Below, in pieces: positions 17,202 through 28,123 of a DNA stretch of 64,000 bases. The number at the start of each line of letters is the position of its first letter. The stretch's first letter is position 1. The stretch comes from Aquabacterium sp. J223 (GTDB taxonomy: Bacteria > Pseudomonadota > Gammaproteobacteria > Burkholderiales > Burkholderiaceae_C). The position numbers were made by a program, and so were the translations under genes. Where the stretch lies: contig NZ_CP088297.1 in the NCBI RefSeq assembly GCF_024666615.1, positions 3,824,501-3,888,500 of the forward strand, read 5' to 3'. Under the pieces are notes generated by a model. That model was given only the letters and a program-made list of their open reading frames with translations. It was not told the origin of the DNA and did no database searches.

Positions 17202-18182
17202 TCAGCGGTCCAGCTTGACGGTCTTCAGCAGCTCGGCCTTGGAGGCGTGGTCGGCATCGATGCGGGCGCCGAAGGCCTTGCTGTCGAGGAACTCCGCGCG
17301 CTGCGAGAAGCGCCTGACCAGGTCCTGCAGCTCCGGCTCGGCCAGCACGTCCTTGCACGACGACTCGAGCTGCCGGATCACCGCCGGCGGCGTGCCGGCG
17401 CGCACGAAGACGCCGCCGTAGCCCGACGGCGTGACGTTGAAGCCGAGCTCCTTGGCGGTCGGCGTGTTGGGCAGGCTGGGCAGGCGCCGGTCGGCAAAGA
17501 CCATCAGCGACTTGACCGCCGGGAAGTCGGCGACCGTGGCCGCGGTCACGATGGCCAGCTCGATCTGCTTGCCGATCAGCTCCTGCTGGATGGCCGGCTC
17601 GCCCTTGTAGGGGATGTCGACGGCCTGCACGCCGGCCTTGCCGAACAGCTCGGCGGCGGCCAGGTGCGGCGAGCTGGACACCCCGGGGTGGGCGTAGTTG
17701 ACCGGGCCGGTCTTCGACGCCGCCACCACGTCGGCGAAGCGGCTGTAGCGGGACTCGGGGCCGGCCACCAGCACGAAGGTGTTCTCGAACGCCTGGCACA
17801 CCGGCACGAAGCTGTCCTTGCCGAAGGGCAGCGTCTTCATCCAGTGGGGGTGCACCGTCACCGGGGTGACGGGACCGTAGTAGAAGCTCTGGCCGTTCGC
17901 CGGCGCCGCCTGCACCGAGGACAGCCCGATGACGAAGCTGCCGCCCGGCTTCGCCTGCACCACCACCGGCTGCTTCACCTTGGCTTCGAGCAGGCGGGCG
18001 AAGGTGCGGGCCACGGCATCGAACGACCCGCCGGGCGGGAACGGCACCACCATCTCCACCGGCCCCGACGGCCAGGCCTGCGCCTGAGCGGCCGGCGTTC
18101 CGGCCAGGGTGCACAGGCCGATCACCAACGATGCGGCGAGCCCGGTGACGGACCGGTGCGGAAGCGGGGCAGAGGCGAGCAT
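17202..18182 (-). CDS. Bug/TctC-family solute receptor
   Basis: A 326-residue periplasmic binding protein, first gene of the catabolic operon. It has a Sec signal peptide ending near AGTPAAQAQA, then WPSGPVEMVVPFPPGGSFDAVART, IPYKGEPAIQQELIGKQIELAI and the C-terminal receptor fold of the Bug family. These receptors bind carboxylated small molecules. The membrane proteins TctA and TctB are not in the window, as is usual for orphan Bug genes in Burkholderiales. A CAGGAGAC ribosome-binding site precedes the ATG. It is divergent from the NodD-type LysR gene, which probably controls it. Confidence 0.93.
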   Translation of the reverse strand: MLASAPLPHRSVTGLAASLVIGLCTLAGTPAAQAQAWPSGPVEMVVPFPPGGSFDAVARTFARLLEAKVKQPVVVQAKPGGSFVIGLSSVQAAPANGQSFYYGPVTPVTVHPHWMKTLPFGKDSFVPVCQAFENTFVLVAGPESRYSRFADVVAASKTGPVNYAHPGVSSSPHLAAAELFGKAGVQAVDIPYKGEPAIQQELIGKQIELAIVTAATVADFPAVKSLMVFADRRLPSLPNTPTAKELGFNVTPSGYGGVFVRAGTPPAVIRQLESSCKDVLAEPELQDLVRRFSQRAEFLDSKAFGARIDADHASKAELLKTVKLDR

Positions 18183-18380
18183 GGACGGGTCTCCTGGGTG
18201 TTGTGTTGTTCGAGCCCCCGGCGGGGCGGCCTGGCCGGCGCACGGGACACGACGGCCGGCGAGTCGCGCAGGCTACGGCCGCATGCCCATCGCGAAAAGC
18301 GCTTTGGATCCATGCACGGGATCGACGCGCTGAATACTTTTCGGGTTAACCCTGGAAGCGGCGCCGCTACCCTTGCGCCC
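18183..18380. promoter_or_regulatory. Divergent control region of the catabolic operon and lysR
   Basis: The 198-bp gap between the operon's first gene and the LysR gene holds a nod-box-like ATC-N9-GAT at 18308-18322, a perfect palindrome GGGTTAACCC at 18343-18352 and another, AAAGCGCTTT, at 18296-18305. LysR proteins of the NodD group bind ATC-N9-GAT pairs. The GGGTTAACCC palindrome lies where the -35 of a promoter ending in TACCCT (18368-18373) would be, so it could mediate autorepression. All are sequence observations; function is inferred. Confidence 0.5.
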
Positions 18381-19310
18381 GTGCGCTTCAACAAACTCGA
18401 CCTCAACCTGCTCGTGGCGCTCGACGCGCTCATCGAGGAACTGAGCATCAGCCGGGCCGCCGTGCGGCTGCACATGAGCCAGTCGGCGATGAGCAACGCG
18501 CTCGCGCGGCTGCGCGAGTACTTCGACGACCCGCTGCTGGTGCAGGTGGGCCGGCGCATGGAGCTGACGCCGCGCGCCGAGGTGCTGCGCGAGGCGGTGC
18601 GCGACGTGCTCATGCGGGTGGACACCAGCATCACCGCGCAGCCGGCGTTCGATGCGGCGCGTTCGGAGCGGGAGTTCCGCATCTCCGCCAGCGACTACAC
18701 CCTGCTCACCCTCATGCCGCGGGTGATCGCCCTCGCCCACCGGCAGGCGCCGCGGGTGCGCTTCAGCCTGGTGCCGCAGGTGACGCACGCCACCCGCGCG
18801 CTGGAGCTCGGCGAGGTCGACCTGCTGGTGATCCCGCAGATGCACCACACGCCCGAGCACCCGCACGAGGTGCTGCTGCAGGAGCCGTTCACCTGCGTGG
18901 TCTGGCAGGGCAGCCGCCTGGCCGAGGGCGAGTTGACGCGCGAGCGCTACGCCGCCGCCGGCCACGTGGTGATGGTGCCGGCGGGCACCGACCAGCAGGC
19001 CTCCGTCGAGAGCGCCTTCATGCAGCGGCATGGGCTGGCGCGGCGCGTGGAGGTGACCACCTTCAGCTTCCCGTCGATGGCGGCGCTGGTGGTGGGCACC
19101 GACCGCATCGCGACCCTGCACGACAGCCTGGCCCGGCAGATGGCGCGCCAGTGGCCGCTGCGCCTGCACCCGCCGCCGCTGCCGTTGTCGATGTCCCAGA
19201 CCATGCAGTGGCACAAGTACCGCAGCCAGGACCCGGGCCTGGTCTGGCTGCGCGGGCTGATGCATGCCGCGGCGGCCGCACGGCCCGCCGCCGAGCCGGC
19301 CGCCGCCTGA
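18381..19310 (+). CDS. LysR-family regulator, NodD type
   Basis: A 309-residue LysR regulator. The start RFNKLDLNLLVALDALIEE is the hallmark N-terminus of the NodD/NahR/LinR group, with the helix-turn-helix at about 20-40 (ISRAAVRLHMSQSAMSNALARL) and a LysR substrate-binding domain from about 90. GTG 18381 is chosen because the NodD-type N-terminus begins exactly there and TACCCT ends seven bases upstream; an ATG at 18312 would add 23 unconserved residues. NahR-like members activate aromatic-degradation operons when they bind a pathway compound. Its divergence from the ten-gene operon makes it the likely regulator. Confidence 0.93.
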   Translation: MRFNKLDLNLLVALDALIEELSISRAAVRLHMSQSAMSNALARLREYFDDPLLVQVGRRMELTPRAEVLREAVRDVLMRVDTSITAQPAFDAARSEREFRISASDYTLLTLMPRVIALAHRQAPRVRFSLVPQVTHATRALELGEVDLLVIPQMHHTPEHPHEVLLQEPFTCVVWQGSRLAEGELTRERYAAAGHVVMVPAGTDQQASVESAFMQRHGLARRVEVTTFSFPSMAALVVGTDRIATLHDSLARQMARQWPLRLHPPPLPLSMSQTMQWHKYRSQDPGLVWLRGLMHAAAAARPAAEPAAA

Positions 19311-19316
19311 GCCGGG

Positions 19317-20273
19317 TCAGCCGGCAGATCGCTCCACCGCGTCGCGCACCAGGGCGTCGAGGTCGGCGTCGGCGCGGAACCCGGCCGCCAGCGCCTGCGG
19401 CGTGCGCAATGGGGGAAAGCGGCCGAACAGCGATTCGATGCGCTCGTCGGGCTGCCAGCGGACCAGCGCCTCGGCCGGCGTGCCATGCACCCGGCCCACC
19501 GCCTGCACCAGCGCCTGCAGGCTGAACACCTGCGTCGGCAGGGTCAGCGTGCGCCGGCCCTGCAGCGCGGCGGCGTGCACCCGCAGCCCGTGCAGCAGGT
19601 TGTCCACCACGTTGCGCACCGAGGACGCCCAGGTCACCGCCTGGGGCGAGGTCGGGCAGGTGAAGGGCCGGCCGGCGCCGAGCTCGTGGATGAGGTCGCT
19701 GAGGAAGGCGGACCACTGGCCCGTGGGCTCCGCCGGCCGGGCCAGCACGCCGGGCAGCCGCAGCGAGCGGCCGTCGACCCAGCCGCGGCGGCTGAAGTCG
19801 GCGACCATGGCCTCGCCCACCAGCTTGTGCATGCCGTAGCTCAGCTGGGGATCGGGCGGCGTGTGGTCGTCCACCGGGCCCTGCGGCCGGCCGAACACCG
19901 CGACGGTGCTGGCGAAGACGAACACCGGCGCGACGCCACCGGCCTCGACCTGGGCCTTGCAGCGCTCCAGCAGGGCCAGCGTGCCGTGCAGGTTGACGTC
20001 GCGGGCCAGCGCGTACTGCCGCTCCGCCGCGCCGCCGGGGACGCTCGCCAGGTGCACCACCGCGTCCACCGGGCGCTCGAACGCGGCCTCGAGCCGGCCG
20101 GCATCGGCCAGGCTGCCGGGCAGCGGCCGCACCGTCGGCGCCGCCGCCACCACCGGCGACAGCCGCAGGTCCATCAGCGTCAGCGAGGCGACGCCGTCAC
20201 CGTCCGGGCCCAGCAGGCGTCGGACCAGCGAACGGCCGACGAAACCGTCGGCGCCGGTGATGAGCAGGTGCAT
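19317..20273 (-). CDS. denD: NAD-dependent epimerase/dehydratase, D-erythronate dehydrogenase-like
   Basis: A 318-residue extended short-chain dehydrogenase. The Rossmann motif is LLITGADGFVGRSLVRRLL; the catalytic Ser lies in VFASTVAVFG and the Tyr-Lys pair in LSYGMHKLVGE. Segments such as HLASVPGGAAE and the LRLPGVLARP loop, together with the late QALAAGFRADADLDALVRDAV tail, resemble DenD, which oxidises D-erythronate at C2 in four-carbon sugar acid catabolism. The kinase and isomerase partners (DenK/OtnK, OtnC, OtnI) are not nearby, so the symbol is tentative. It converges on the LysR gene with 6 bp between stops. Confidence 0.75.
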   Translation of the reverse strand: MHLLITGADGFVGRSLVRRLLGPDGDGVASLTLMDLRLSPVVAAAPTVRPLPGSLADAGRLEAAFERPVDAVVHLASVPGGAAERQYALARDVNLHGTLALLERCKAQVEAGGVAPVFVFASTVAVFGRPQGPVDDHTPPDPQLSYGMHKLVGEAMVADFSRRGWVDGRSLRLPGVLARPAEPTGQWSAFLSDLIHELGAGRPFTCPTSPQAVTWASSVRNVVDNLLHGLRVHAAALQGRRTLTLPTQVFSLQALVQAVGRVHGTPAEALVRWQPDERIESLFGRFPPLRTPQALAAGFRADADLDALVRDAVERSAG

Positions 20274-20447
20274 GTCGGCGGGGCCGGTCGACGCCGGCCG
20301 ATGGACGAGGCGCGCGATGCTAGCGGCGCCGACCGTCCGCGGGAAATGGATCCGGTCCATGCGCCGCATCGGCGCGGTGAATGTCGGCGCGGGGTGGTCG
20401 CCGGGCGCCGTTGCCCTTCGGCGGCATCGAGCGAGCGGCGTCGAATG

Positions 20448-20792
20448 TCAACGCCGCGGCCGGCGCGTGCGGTCCAGGTAACCCGGCGGCTTGTTGCGCA
20501 CCCAGCGCACGAAGGTGGCGATCTCCGGATGCGCCCGCAGCGCGGCCCAGGTGTGGAAGTCGCGCGCCAGTTCGCGCTCGCTGAAGGTCGCATGGACCTT
20601 GCGGTGGCAGATGCGGTGCACCAGCACCTTCTCGCGCCCGCCCCGGCTCCTGGGCACCAGGTGGTGCTCGTCGGCCGCCGGGCCGGGCTCGACCGGTCGG
20701 TCGCACAGGGGGCAGGTCAACGGGGCGGCGACCTCCACCGGCGGTGGGCCGGCCCCGCCCGAGGCGGCGCGCAGGCGGCGCTTGATGACCAT
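20448..20792 (-). CDS. Small HNH endonuclease-type protein
   Basis: A 114-residue protein with a treble-clef HNH core: a CPLC knuckle near residue 27, the HNH histidines in DEHHLVPRSRGG, and a second metal-binding set in HRICHRKVHA. The C-terminal tail is basic and aromatic (WVRNKPPGYLDRT). Small HNH proteins of this type are widespread, chromosomally encoded and of unknown role; they are not linked to a phage or restriction system here. It lies 46 bp downstream of alaS on the same strand and may be co-transcribed. A GTG at 20822 could extend it by 10 residues. Confidence 0.8.
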   Translation of the reverse strand: MVIKRRLRAASGGAGPPPVEVAAPLTCPLCDRPVEPGPAADEHHLVPRSRGGREKVLVHRICHRKVHATFSERELARDFHTWAALRAHPEIATFVRWVRNKPPGYLDRTRRPRR

Positions 20793-20838
20793 GGCGTGAT
20801 CGCGCGACCCCTGCCTCCACACGGCAGGGTCGCCTTCA

Positions 20839-23478
<2,640 letters not shown>

Positions 23479-23485
23479 GGGGTTC

Positions 23486-23881
23486 TCAGGCGTACACGGT
23501 GATGCCGATGCGTTCGGCGGCGGCCATCAATTCACTGTCGCGGGTGGCCAGCGCCGACCGACGGGTCAGCGCCAGATCGAGGTAGACGCCGTCGTGCGGC
23601 GTCAGCCGGTGCGAAGCGGCGAAGTCGAGGAAGCGCAGCGGATCCTCATGCGGGGCGCCGGCGATCTCGACATCCAGGTCCTGCAGGCGGACGCAGGCCA
23701 GGCGCGCCTGGTCGGCATCGAGTCGCCGCCGGCGCACCGCACCGCGCAATGCGCTGGCCAGTTCGACCGGCCACAGGAACGGCGCCTGCAGCGCCTCGGA
23801 CAGCACCTCGTCCATGCTGACCGGGCGAAGTTCATCCGGCATCACGCAGGCCAGCGCATAGGAGCTGTCAATGACGATCAC
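23486..23881 (-). CDS. vapC: PIN-domain toxin, VapC family
   Basis: A 131-residue PIN-domain ribonuclease. The acidic catalytic residues are D5 (VIDSSYAL), E40 (WPVELASAL), D97/D102 ([10 protein letters not shown]) and D115 (TRDSELM). VapC toxins are Mg-dependent RNases, several of which cleave initiator tRNA or the sarcin-ricin loop; the target here is unknown. It begins at GTG in a 4-bp overlap with the antitoxin stop, the normal toxin-antitoxin arrangement, and ends 7 bp before alaS. Confidence 0.92.
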   Translation of the reverse strand: MIVIDSSYALACVMPDELRPVSMDEVLSEALQAPFLWPVELASALRGAVRRRRLDADQARLACVRLQDLDVEIAGAPHEDPLRFLDFAASHRLTPHDGVYLDLALTRRSALATRDSELMAAAERIGITVYA

Positions 23882-24192
23882 GGCTTGCGACAGGCGACAC
23901 CCCGCCAGACCTGCTCCTCGCGCTCTTCACGGACCTCACGAACCCAGCCAACGGGCTCGTCGGCCGTCCAGGCGCCATGCCGCTCGGCGATCTCCTGCCC
24001 CAGTTGGCGCAGCGCTGCGACGGCCTCGCGGCGGCGTTCGCGATCGAACGAGGATCCCTGGGTCATCGGCACGATCTTGGCCACGGGCTTGTTGTGCCGG
24101 GTGATGATCACTTCCTCGCCCTGTTCGGCGCGCGCCACGAGTTCTGACAGTCGCGTCTTGGCCTCGAACAAGCCCAGGGTCTGGGTGGTCAT
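23878..24192 (-). CDS. vapB: Antitoxin of the Phd/YefM type (VapB role)
   Basis: A 104-residue antitoxin. The Phd/YefM-like DNA-binding half is TLGLFEAKTRLSELVARAEQ followed by GEEVIITRHNKPVAKIVP; the C-terminal half (about 60-104) is charged and should wrap the toxin. It binds its own promoter with VapC to repress the operon. An 8-bp perfect inverted repeat lies directly upstream and over the promoter. ATG 24192 is chosen over an ATG at 24204 because the family begins at this TQTLGLFEAK segment. Confidence 0.92.
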   Translation of the reverse strand: MTTQTLGLFEAKTRLSELVARAEQGEEVIITRHNKPVAKIVPMTQGSSFDRERRREAVAALRQLGQEIAERHGAWTADEPVGWVREVREEREEQVWRGVACRKP

Positions 24193-24202
24193 GGCACGGC
24201 AC

Positions 24203-24225
24203 AATCTGGTTGAAACGACCAGATT
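24203..24225 (-). promoter_or_regulatory. Probable VapBC operator overlapping the promoter
   Basis: AATCTGGT and ACCAGATT form a perfect 8-bp inverted repeat with a 7-base spacer, starting 11 bp upstream of the antitoxin ATG. The minus-strand hexamer TAGAAT (24223-24228), a good -10 element, overlaps one arm, so a bound VapB-VapC complex would block RNA polymerase. Seen directly; binding is inferred. Confidence 0.7.
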
Positions 24226-24265
24226 CTAGCCGGCGTGCCCCAGTCCACGCCCCCGCCGGTGCCTT

Positions 24266-25423
24266 TCAACCGCCCGGGGCGGTGCCGGGCAACAGGATGC
24301 TGCGGTCCACGTCGCCGATGCGCCGGCGGCCGCAGAACGCCATCGACAGGTCCAGTTCCTTGTGGATGATCTGCAGCGCCTTGGCGACGCCGGCTTCGCC
24401 CATGGCGCCCAGGCCGTAGAGGAAGGCGCGGCCGATGAGCGTGCCGCGGGCGCCCAGCGCCACCGCCTTGAGCACGTCCTGGCCGGACCGGATGCCGCCG
24501 TCCAGCCAGACCTCCAGGCGCGAACCGACCGCCTCCACGATGGCCGGCAGCGCCGCGATGGACGACGGCGCGCCGTCGAGCTGCCGGCCGCCGTGGTTGC
24601 TCACGACCAGCGCGTCGGCGCCGCTGTCGGCGGCCAGACGGGCGTCCTCCACGTCGAGGATGCCCTTGAGGATGAGCGGCCCGCCCCAGCGCGTCTTGAT
24701 CCATTCCACGTCGGCCCAGCTGAGGCGGGGATCGAACTGCTCGGCCGTCCAGGCGCTGAGCGAGGACAGGTCGCCCACGCCCTTGGCATGGCCGACGATG
24801 TTGCCGAAGCCGCGGCGCTTCGTGCGCAGCATGCCGAGGCACCAGCGCGGCTTGGTGGCGAGGTTGACCAGGTTGGCCAGCGTCGGCTTGGGCGGCGCCG
24901 ACAACCCGTTCTTCAGGTCCTTGTGGCGCTGGCCGAGGATCTGCAGGTCCAGCGTCAGCATCAGCGCCGAGCACTTCGCCGCCTTGGCGCGGTCGATCAG
25001 GCGCTCGACGAAGTCGCGGTCGCGCATGACGTAGAGCTGGAACCAGAACGGCGAGCGGGTGTGCGCGGCCACGTCCTCGATCGAGCAGATGCTCATCGTG
25101 CTCAAGGTGAACGGCACGCCCATCGCCTCGGCGGCGCGCGCGGCCAGGATCTCCCCGTCGGCGTGCTGCATGCCGGTCATGCCCGTGGGCGCCAGCGCCA
25201 CCGGCATCGCCGCGGCCTGGCCGACCATGGTGGTGGCGGTGCTGCGGTCGGACATGTCCACCGCCACCCGCTGGCGCAGCAGGATCTTCTTGAAGTCGGC
25301 CTCGTTGGCGCGGTAGGTGCCCTCGGTCCAGGAGCCGGAGTCCGCATAGTCGTAGAACATCCGCGGCACGCGCTTCCTCGCCAGCCGCTGCAGGTCCTCG
25401 ATGTGGGTGATGGTCAGGCTCAT
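24266..25423 (-). CDS. lldD: FMN-dependent L-lactate dehydrogenase (alpha-hydroxy-acid dehydrogenase)
   Basis: A 385-residue FMN alpha-hydroxy-acid dehydrogenase. Conserved elements: PRMFYDYADSGSWTE, PVALAPTGMTGMQHADGE, STMSICSIEDVA, WFQLYVMRDR, the catalytic His in SNHGGRQLDGAPSS, and the phosphate-binding DGGIRSGQDVLKA. The C-terminus MAFCGRRRIGDVDRSIL is typical of LldD. It oxidises L-lactate to pyruvate, passing electrons to the respiratory chain from the inner membrane face. No lactate permease or LldR is adjacent. TATCCT ends six bases before the ATG, suggesting a leaderless transcript. Confidence 0.93.
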   Translation of the reverse strand: MSLTITHIEDLQRLARKRVPRMFYDYADSGSWTEGTYRANEADFKKILLRQRVAVDMSDRSTATTMVGQAAAMPVALAPTGMTGMQHADGEILAARAAEAMGVPFTLSTMSICSIEDVAAHTRSPFWFQLYVMRDRDFVERLIDRAKAAKCSALMLTLDLQILGQRHKDLKNGLSAPPKPTLANLVNLATKPRWCLGMLRTKRRGFGNIVGHAKGVGDLSSLSAWTAEQFDPRLSWADVEWIKTRWGGPLILKGILDVEDARLAADSGADALVVSNHGGRQLDGAPSSIAALPAIVEAVGSRLEVWLDGGIRSGQDVLKAVALGARGTLIGRAFLYGLGAMGEAGVAKALQIIHKELDLSMAFCGRRRIGDVDRSILLPGTAPGG

Positions 25424-25429
25424 GGCGGC

Positions 25430-25435
25430 AGGATA
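25430..25435 (-). promoter_or_regulatory. Candidate -10 element for leaderless lldD
   Basis: On the minus strand TATCCT ends exactly six bases before the lldD ATG, with no Shine-Dalgarno sequence in between. The upstream gap to the next gene is only 55 bp, so the promoter must be compact. Spacing-based inference. Confidence 0.35.
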
Positions 25436-25478
25436 TCGCCCTGACCCACCGACCGGCCGGAGCCGTTCCGGAGCGGGA

Positions 25479-27974
25479 TCAGGCGGTGGGCGCCGTCGCC
25501 AGCCAGCGCGCCTCGAAGGCGTCCTCGCTCACCGGCTTGCCGAACAGGAAGCCCTGGGCCAGCGGGCAGCCGTTGTCGCGCAGGAAGGCGGCCTGCTCCT
25601 CGTTCTCCACCCCTTCGGCGATGAGGCCGAGGCCCAGGGCCTGCGCCATGGCGATGCAGGCCCGCACCAGTTCGCGCCGCCGGCGGTTGTGCTCGATGCC
25701 GGCGATGAACTGGCGGTCCAGCTTGAGGCCGTCCAGCGCGAAGCGGTCGAGGTAGGTGAGGGAGGAGTAGCCGGTGCCGAAGTCGTCGATCTCGACGGCC
25801 AGGCCGAGCGCGCGCAGGTCGGCCAGCGTGCGGTGCACGCGTTCGTTGTCCTCCAGCAGCAGGCCCTCGGTGACCTCCAGCGTCAGCCACGACGGCCGGC
25901 AGCCGGTGGCCTCCAGCGCCCGCTGCACCTCGCGCAGCAGGTCGTCGTCGAGGAACTGGCGCGTCGACACGTTGAGCGCCAGCCGCAGCGGCGACCCGGT
26001 GCGGCCGCGGTTCCAGCGCACCGCCGCCTCGGCGGTGCGGGCCAGCACCCAGCGGCCGATGGGCACGACGAGCCCGGTCTCCTCCGCGATCGGGATGAAG
26101 GTGGCCGGCGAGACGAAACCCAGCTGCGGATGGCTCCAACGCAGCAGTGCCTCGGCGCCGACGAGCGCGCCGTCGCCCAGGCGCAGCTGGGGCTGGAAGT
26201 GCAGCGACAGGCCCCGGCCGTCCTGCGCCTCGCGCAGCGCGGTCTCCAGCGCCAGCCGCAGGCGGGCCTGCACGGTGAACTGCTTGCGGTAGAACTCGAA
26301 GCGGCCGCGGCCGGCGCGCTTGGCCTCGTACATCGCCACGTCGGCATGGGTGATCAGTTCCTCCAGCGTGTCGCCGTCGTCGGGATAGACCGCCACGCCG
26401 ACGCTGGCGCCGGTCACCACGCTGCGGTCGCCGAGGTCGAAGGGTTCGCCGAGCGCCGAGCCGATCTTGGACGCCACCGCGGCCATGTCCAGTTCGTCGC
26501 CCAGGTCCAGCGCCAGCAGCGCGAACTCGTCGCCGCCCAGCCGCACCAGCAGGTCGGACTCGCGCACGCAGGCGGCGATGCGCTGCGCCGCCGCGGCCAG
26601 CAGCCGGTCGCCCGCGCTGTGGCCCAGGCTGTCGTTGACCTGCTTGAAGCGGTCGATGTCCAGCACCACCACGCCCAGCTTGCCGCCCTGGCGCCGGGCC
26701 TGCGCGATCAGCGCCGGCCCGCGGTCGTACAGCGCCTGGCGGTTGAGCAGCCTCGTCAGGCTGTCGGTCAACGCCTGCTGCTGGATGCGCTCGCGCAACT
26801 GCACCGCCTCCGTCACGTCGCGGGCGATGGAGAACGCCGCCTCCGCCTGGCCGGACTCGTCCAGCTGCGCGCACACCCGGATGTCCAGCCAGCGCACCAC
26901 CTCGTCGTTGGCGCGAAAGCGCACCTCGGCCGACCGGGTGACACCGTCGGTCAACACGGCGCTGATCATCTGCCGGTACAGGGCGGCATCGACGATGCGC
27001 TCGCCGGGTGCACCGTGCTGCCACGGCACCTTGGTCGGCGGCCCGCGGTCGCCGAAGAGGGCCCGCAGCAGCGCCGGGTTGAGGTAGACGCGCCGGCCCT
27101 GCAGGTCGTAGCGCGCGACGTAGTCGGGCGAGTTCTCGACCAAGGCGCGGAACTCGCGTTCGCGCAGGCTCGTCAGTTCCCTCGCACGCTTGACATCGGT
27201 GATGTCGCGGCCGATGGCGGCCACGCCCGCGATGCGGCCATGCGCGTCGCGGTAGGCGTACAACAGCACGTCGTGCGTGCGCTGGCCCAGGGTGGGATGC
27301 TCGACCACCGCTTCCACCGACCGGCTCTGACCGGTCCTCGCGGTCTCGACCAGCGCTTCGTGGAAGGCCTGAGCGCACGGCCGGCCGGGCGGGGCCGCCT
27401 CCAGCATGGTGCGACCCAGCGGGTCGCCGAGCATCAGGACGCTGCGCCGCATCGACGGGTTGCAGTAGCGCATGCGCAGGTCGAGGTCGTAGCGCGCGAT
27501 GTTGTCCGGCGAGTGCTCGGCCAACGCGCGGTAGTCGTTCTCGGCGGTGGCCAGCCTGGCCTGCAGCTCGGCCCGTTCGCTGTCGTCACGCACCACCAGG
27601 CACAGCCCAACCACCTGCCCGACGGCGTCACGTTGTGCGGCCACCCGCAACGCGAGGGTGCGATCGGCGCCCTCGGCATCCCTCAGGGTGGCGACGGTGC
27701 CGGTGTCCTCCCCGCTGTCCAGCGCGCCGCGCAGGCAGGCCAGCAGCGCCGGGCCGTGCAGGCCGTCGCCCAGCGCCTCGTCCACCGGCCGGCCCAGCAG
27801 GTCGGCCTCCAGGCGGCCGGTCAGCGCGCGGTAGCCGGCACCAACGTGCAACGGCCGCAGGCCGGCGTCGTACGCAATGACCAGGGCGTCAACGGCACGT
27901 TCCAGCACGGACCATTCCGGCGGTTGGCCTGTGGGTGGATGGTCCGTCTGTCTCCTCTGCCGGGTGCCTGACAT
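25479..27974 (-). CDS. PAS-GGDEF-EAL cyclic di-GMP regulatory protein
   Basis: An 831-residue soluble protein with three PAS domains (about 25-140, 150-265 and 275-400), a GGDEF domain (about 405-570) with an intact RLGGDEFALL active site, and an EAL domain (about 580-825). The EAL catalytic set is complete: EALLRW, the Asn in LNVSTRQF, the Glu in LEVTEG, DDFGTGYSS, the Lys in LKLDRQFI and the Glu in AEGVENE. Both diguanylate cyclase and phosphodiesterase activities are therefore possible, switched by the PAS input. AGAAGGA precedes the ATG. It is divergent from the DUF6502-like gene. Confidence 0.94.
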   Translation of the reverse strand: MSGTRQRRQTDHPPTGQPPEWSVLERAVDALVIAYDAGLRPLHVGAGYRALTGRLEADLLGRPVDEALGDGLHGPALLACLRGALDSGEDTGTVATLRDAEGADRTLALRVAAQRDAVGQVVGLCLVVRDDSERAELQARLATAENDYRALAEHSPDNIARYDLDLRMRYCNPSMRRSVLMLGDPLGRTMLEAAPPGRPCAQAFHEALVETARTGQSRSVEAVVEHPTLGQRTHDVLLYAYRDAHGRIAGVAAIGRDITDVKRARELTSLREREFRALVENSPDYVARYDLQGRRVYLNPALLRALFGDRGPPTKVPWQHGAPGERIVDAALYRQMISAVLTDGVTRSAEVRFRANDEVVRWLDIRVCAQLDESGQAEAAFSIARDVTEAVQLRERIQQQALTDSLTRLLNRQALYDRGPALIAQARRQGGKLGVVVLDIDRFKQVNDSLGHSAGDRLLAAAAQRIAACVRESDLLVRLGGDEFALLALDLGDELDMAAVASKIGSALGEPFDLGDRSVVTGASVGVAVYPDDGDTLEELITHADVAMYEAKRAGRGRFEFYRKQFTVQARLRLALETALREAQDGRGLSLHFQPQLRLGDGALVGAEALLRWSHPQLGFVSPATFIPIAEETGLVVPIGRWVLARTAEAAVRWNRGRTGSPLRLALNVSTRQFLDDDLLREVQRALEATGCRPSWLTLEVTEGLLLEDNERVHRTLADLRALGLAVEIDDFGTGYSSLTYLDRFALDGLKLDRQFIAGIEHNRRRRELVRACIAMAQALGLGLIAEGVENEEQAAFLRDNGCPLAQGFLFGKPVSEDAFEARWLATAPTA

Positions 27975-28108
27975 GTTGTCCTTCTCTTGTCCCGATCAGG
28001 AGCGTCATCGGCCAACGGCGTGGCGCCTTGAGGCCGGCGCTGCATCCGGCAGCGGCGTTCGTCACGGGGCACCGAGGGTGACGGCGCGCGCCAGCGCAAA
28101 GCGCTCTG

Positions 28109-28114
28109 TATATT
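28109..28114 (+). promoter_or_regulatory. Candidate -10 element upstream of the DUF6502-like gene
   Basis: TATATT lies nine bases before the GTG start, the most AT-rich hexamer in the gap, so the 5' leader would be about three bases or none. Just upstream, AGCGC-AAA-GCGCT (28093-28105) is an inverted repeat that a repressor could use. Confidence 0.45.
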
Positions 28115-28123
28115 GCGGCGGCC

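Noticed and set aside
18312-18380. ATG at 18312 as an earlier start for the NodD-type LysR
   Set aside because: The added 23 residues are not conserved in the family, and the family N-terminus begins exactly at GTG 18381 with a -10-like hexamer upstream.
19317-20273. A UDP-sugar epimerase (GalE-type) call for the SDR gene
   Set aside because: The conserved C-terminal tail and lack of glycan genes nearby fit the D-erythronate dehydrogenase group better.
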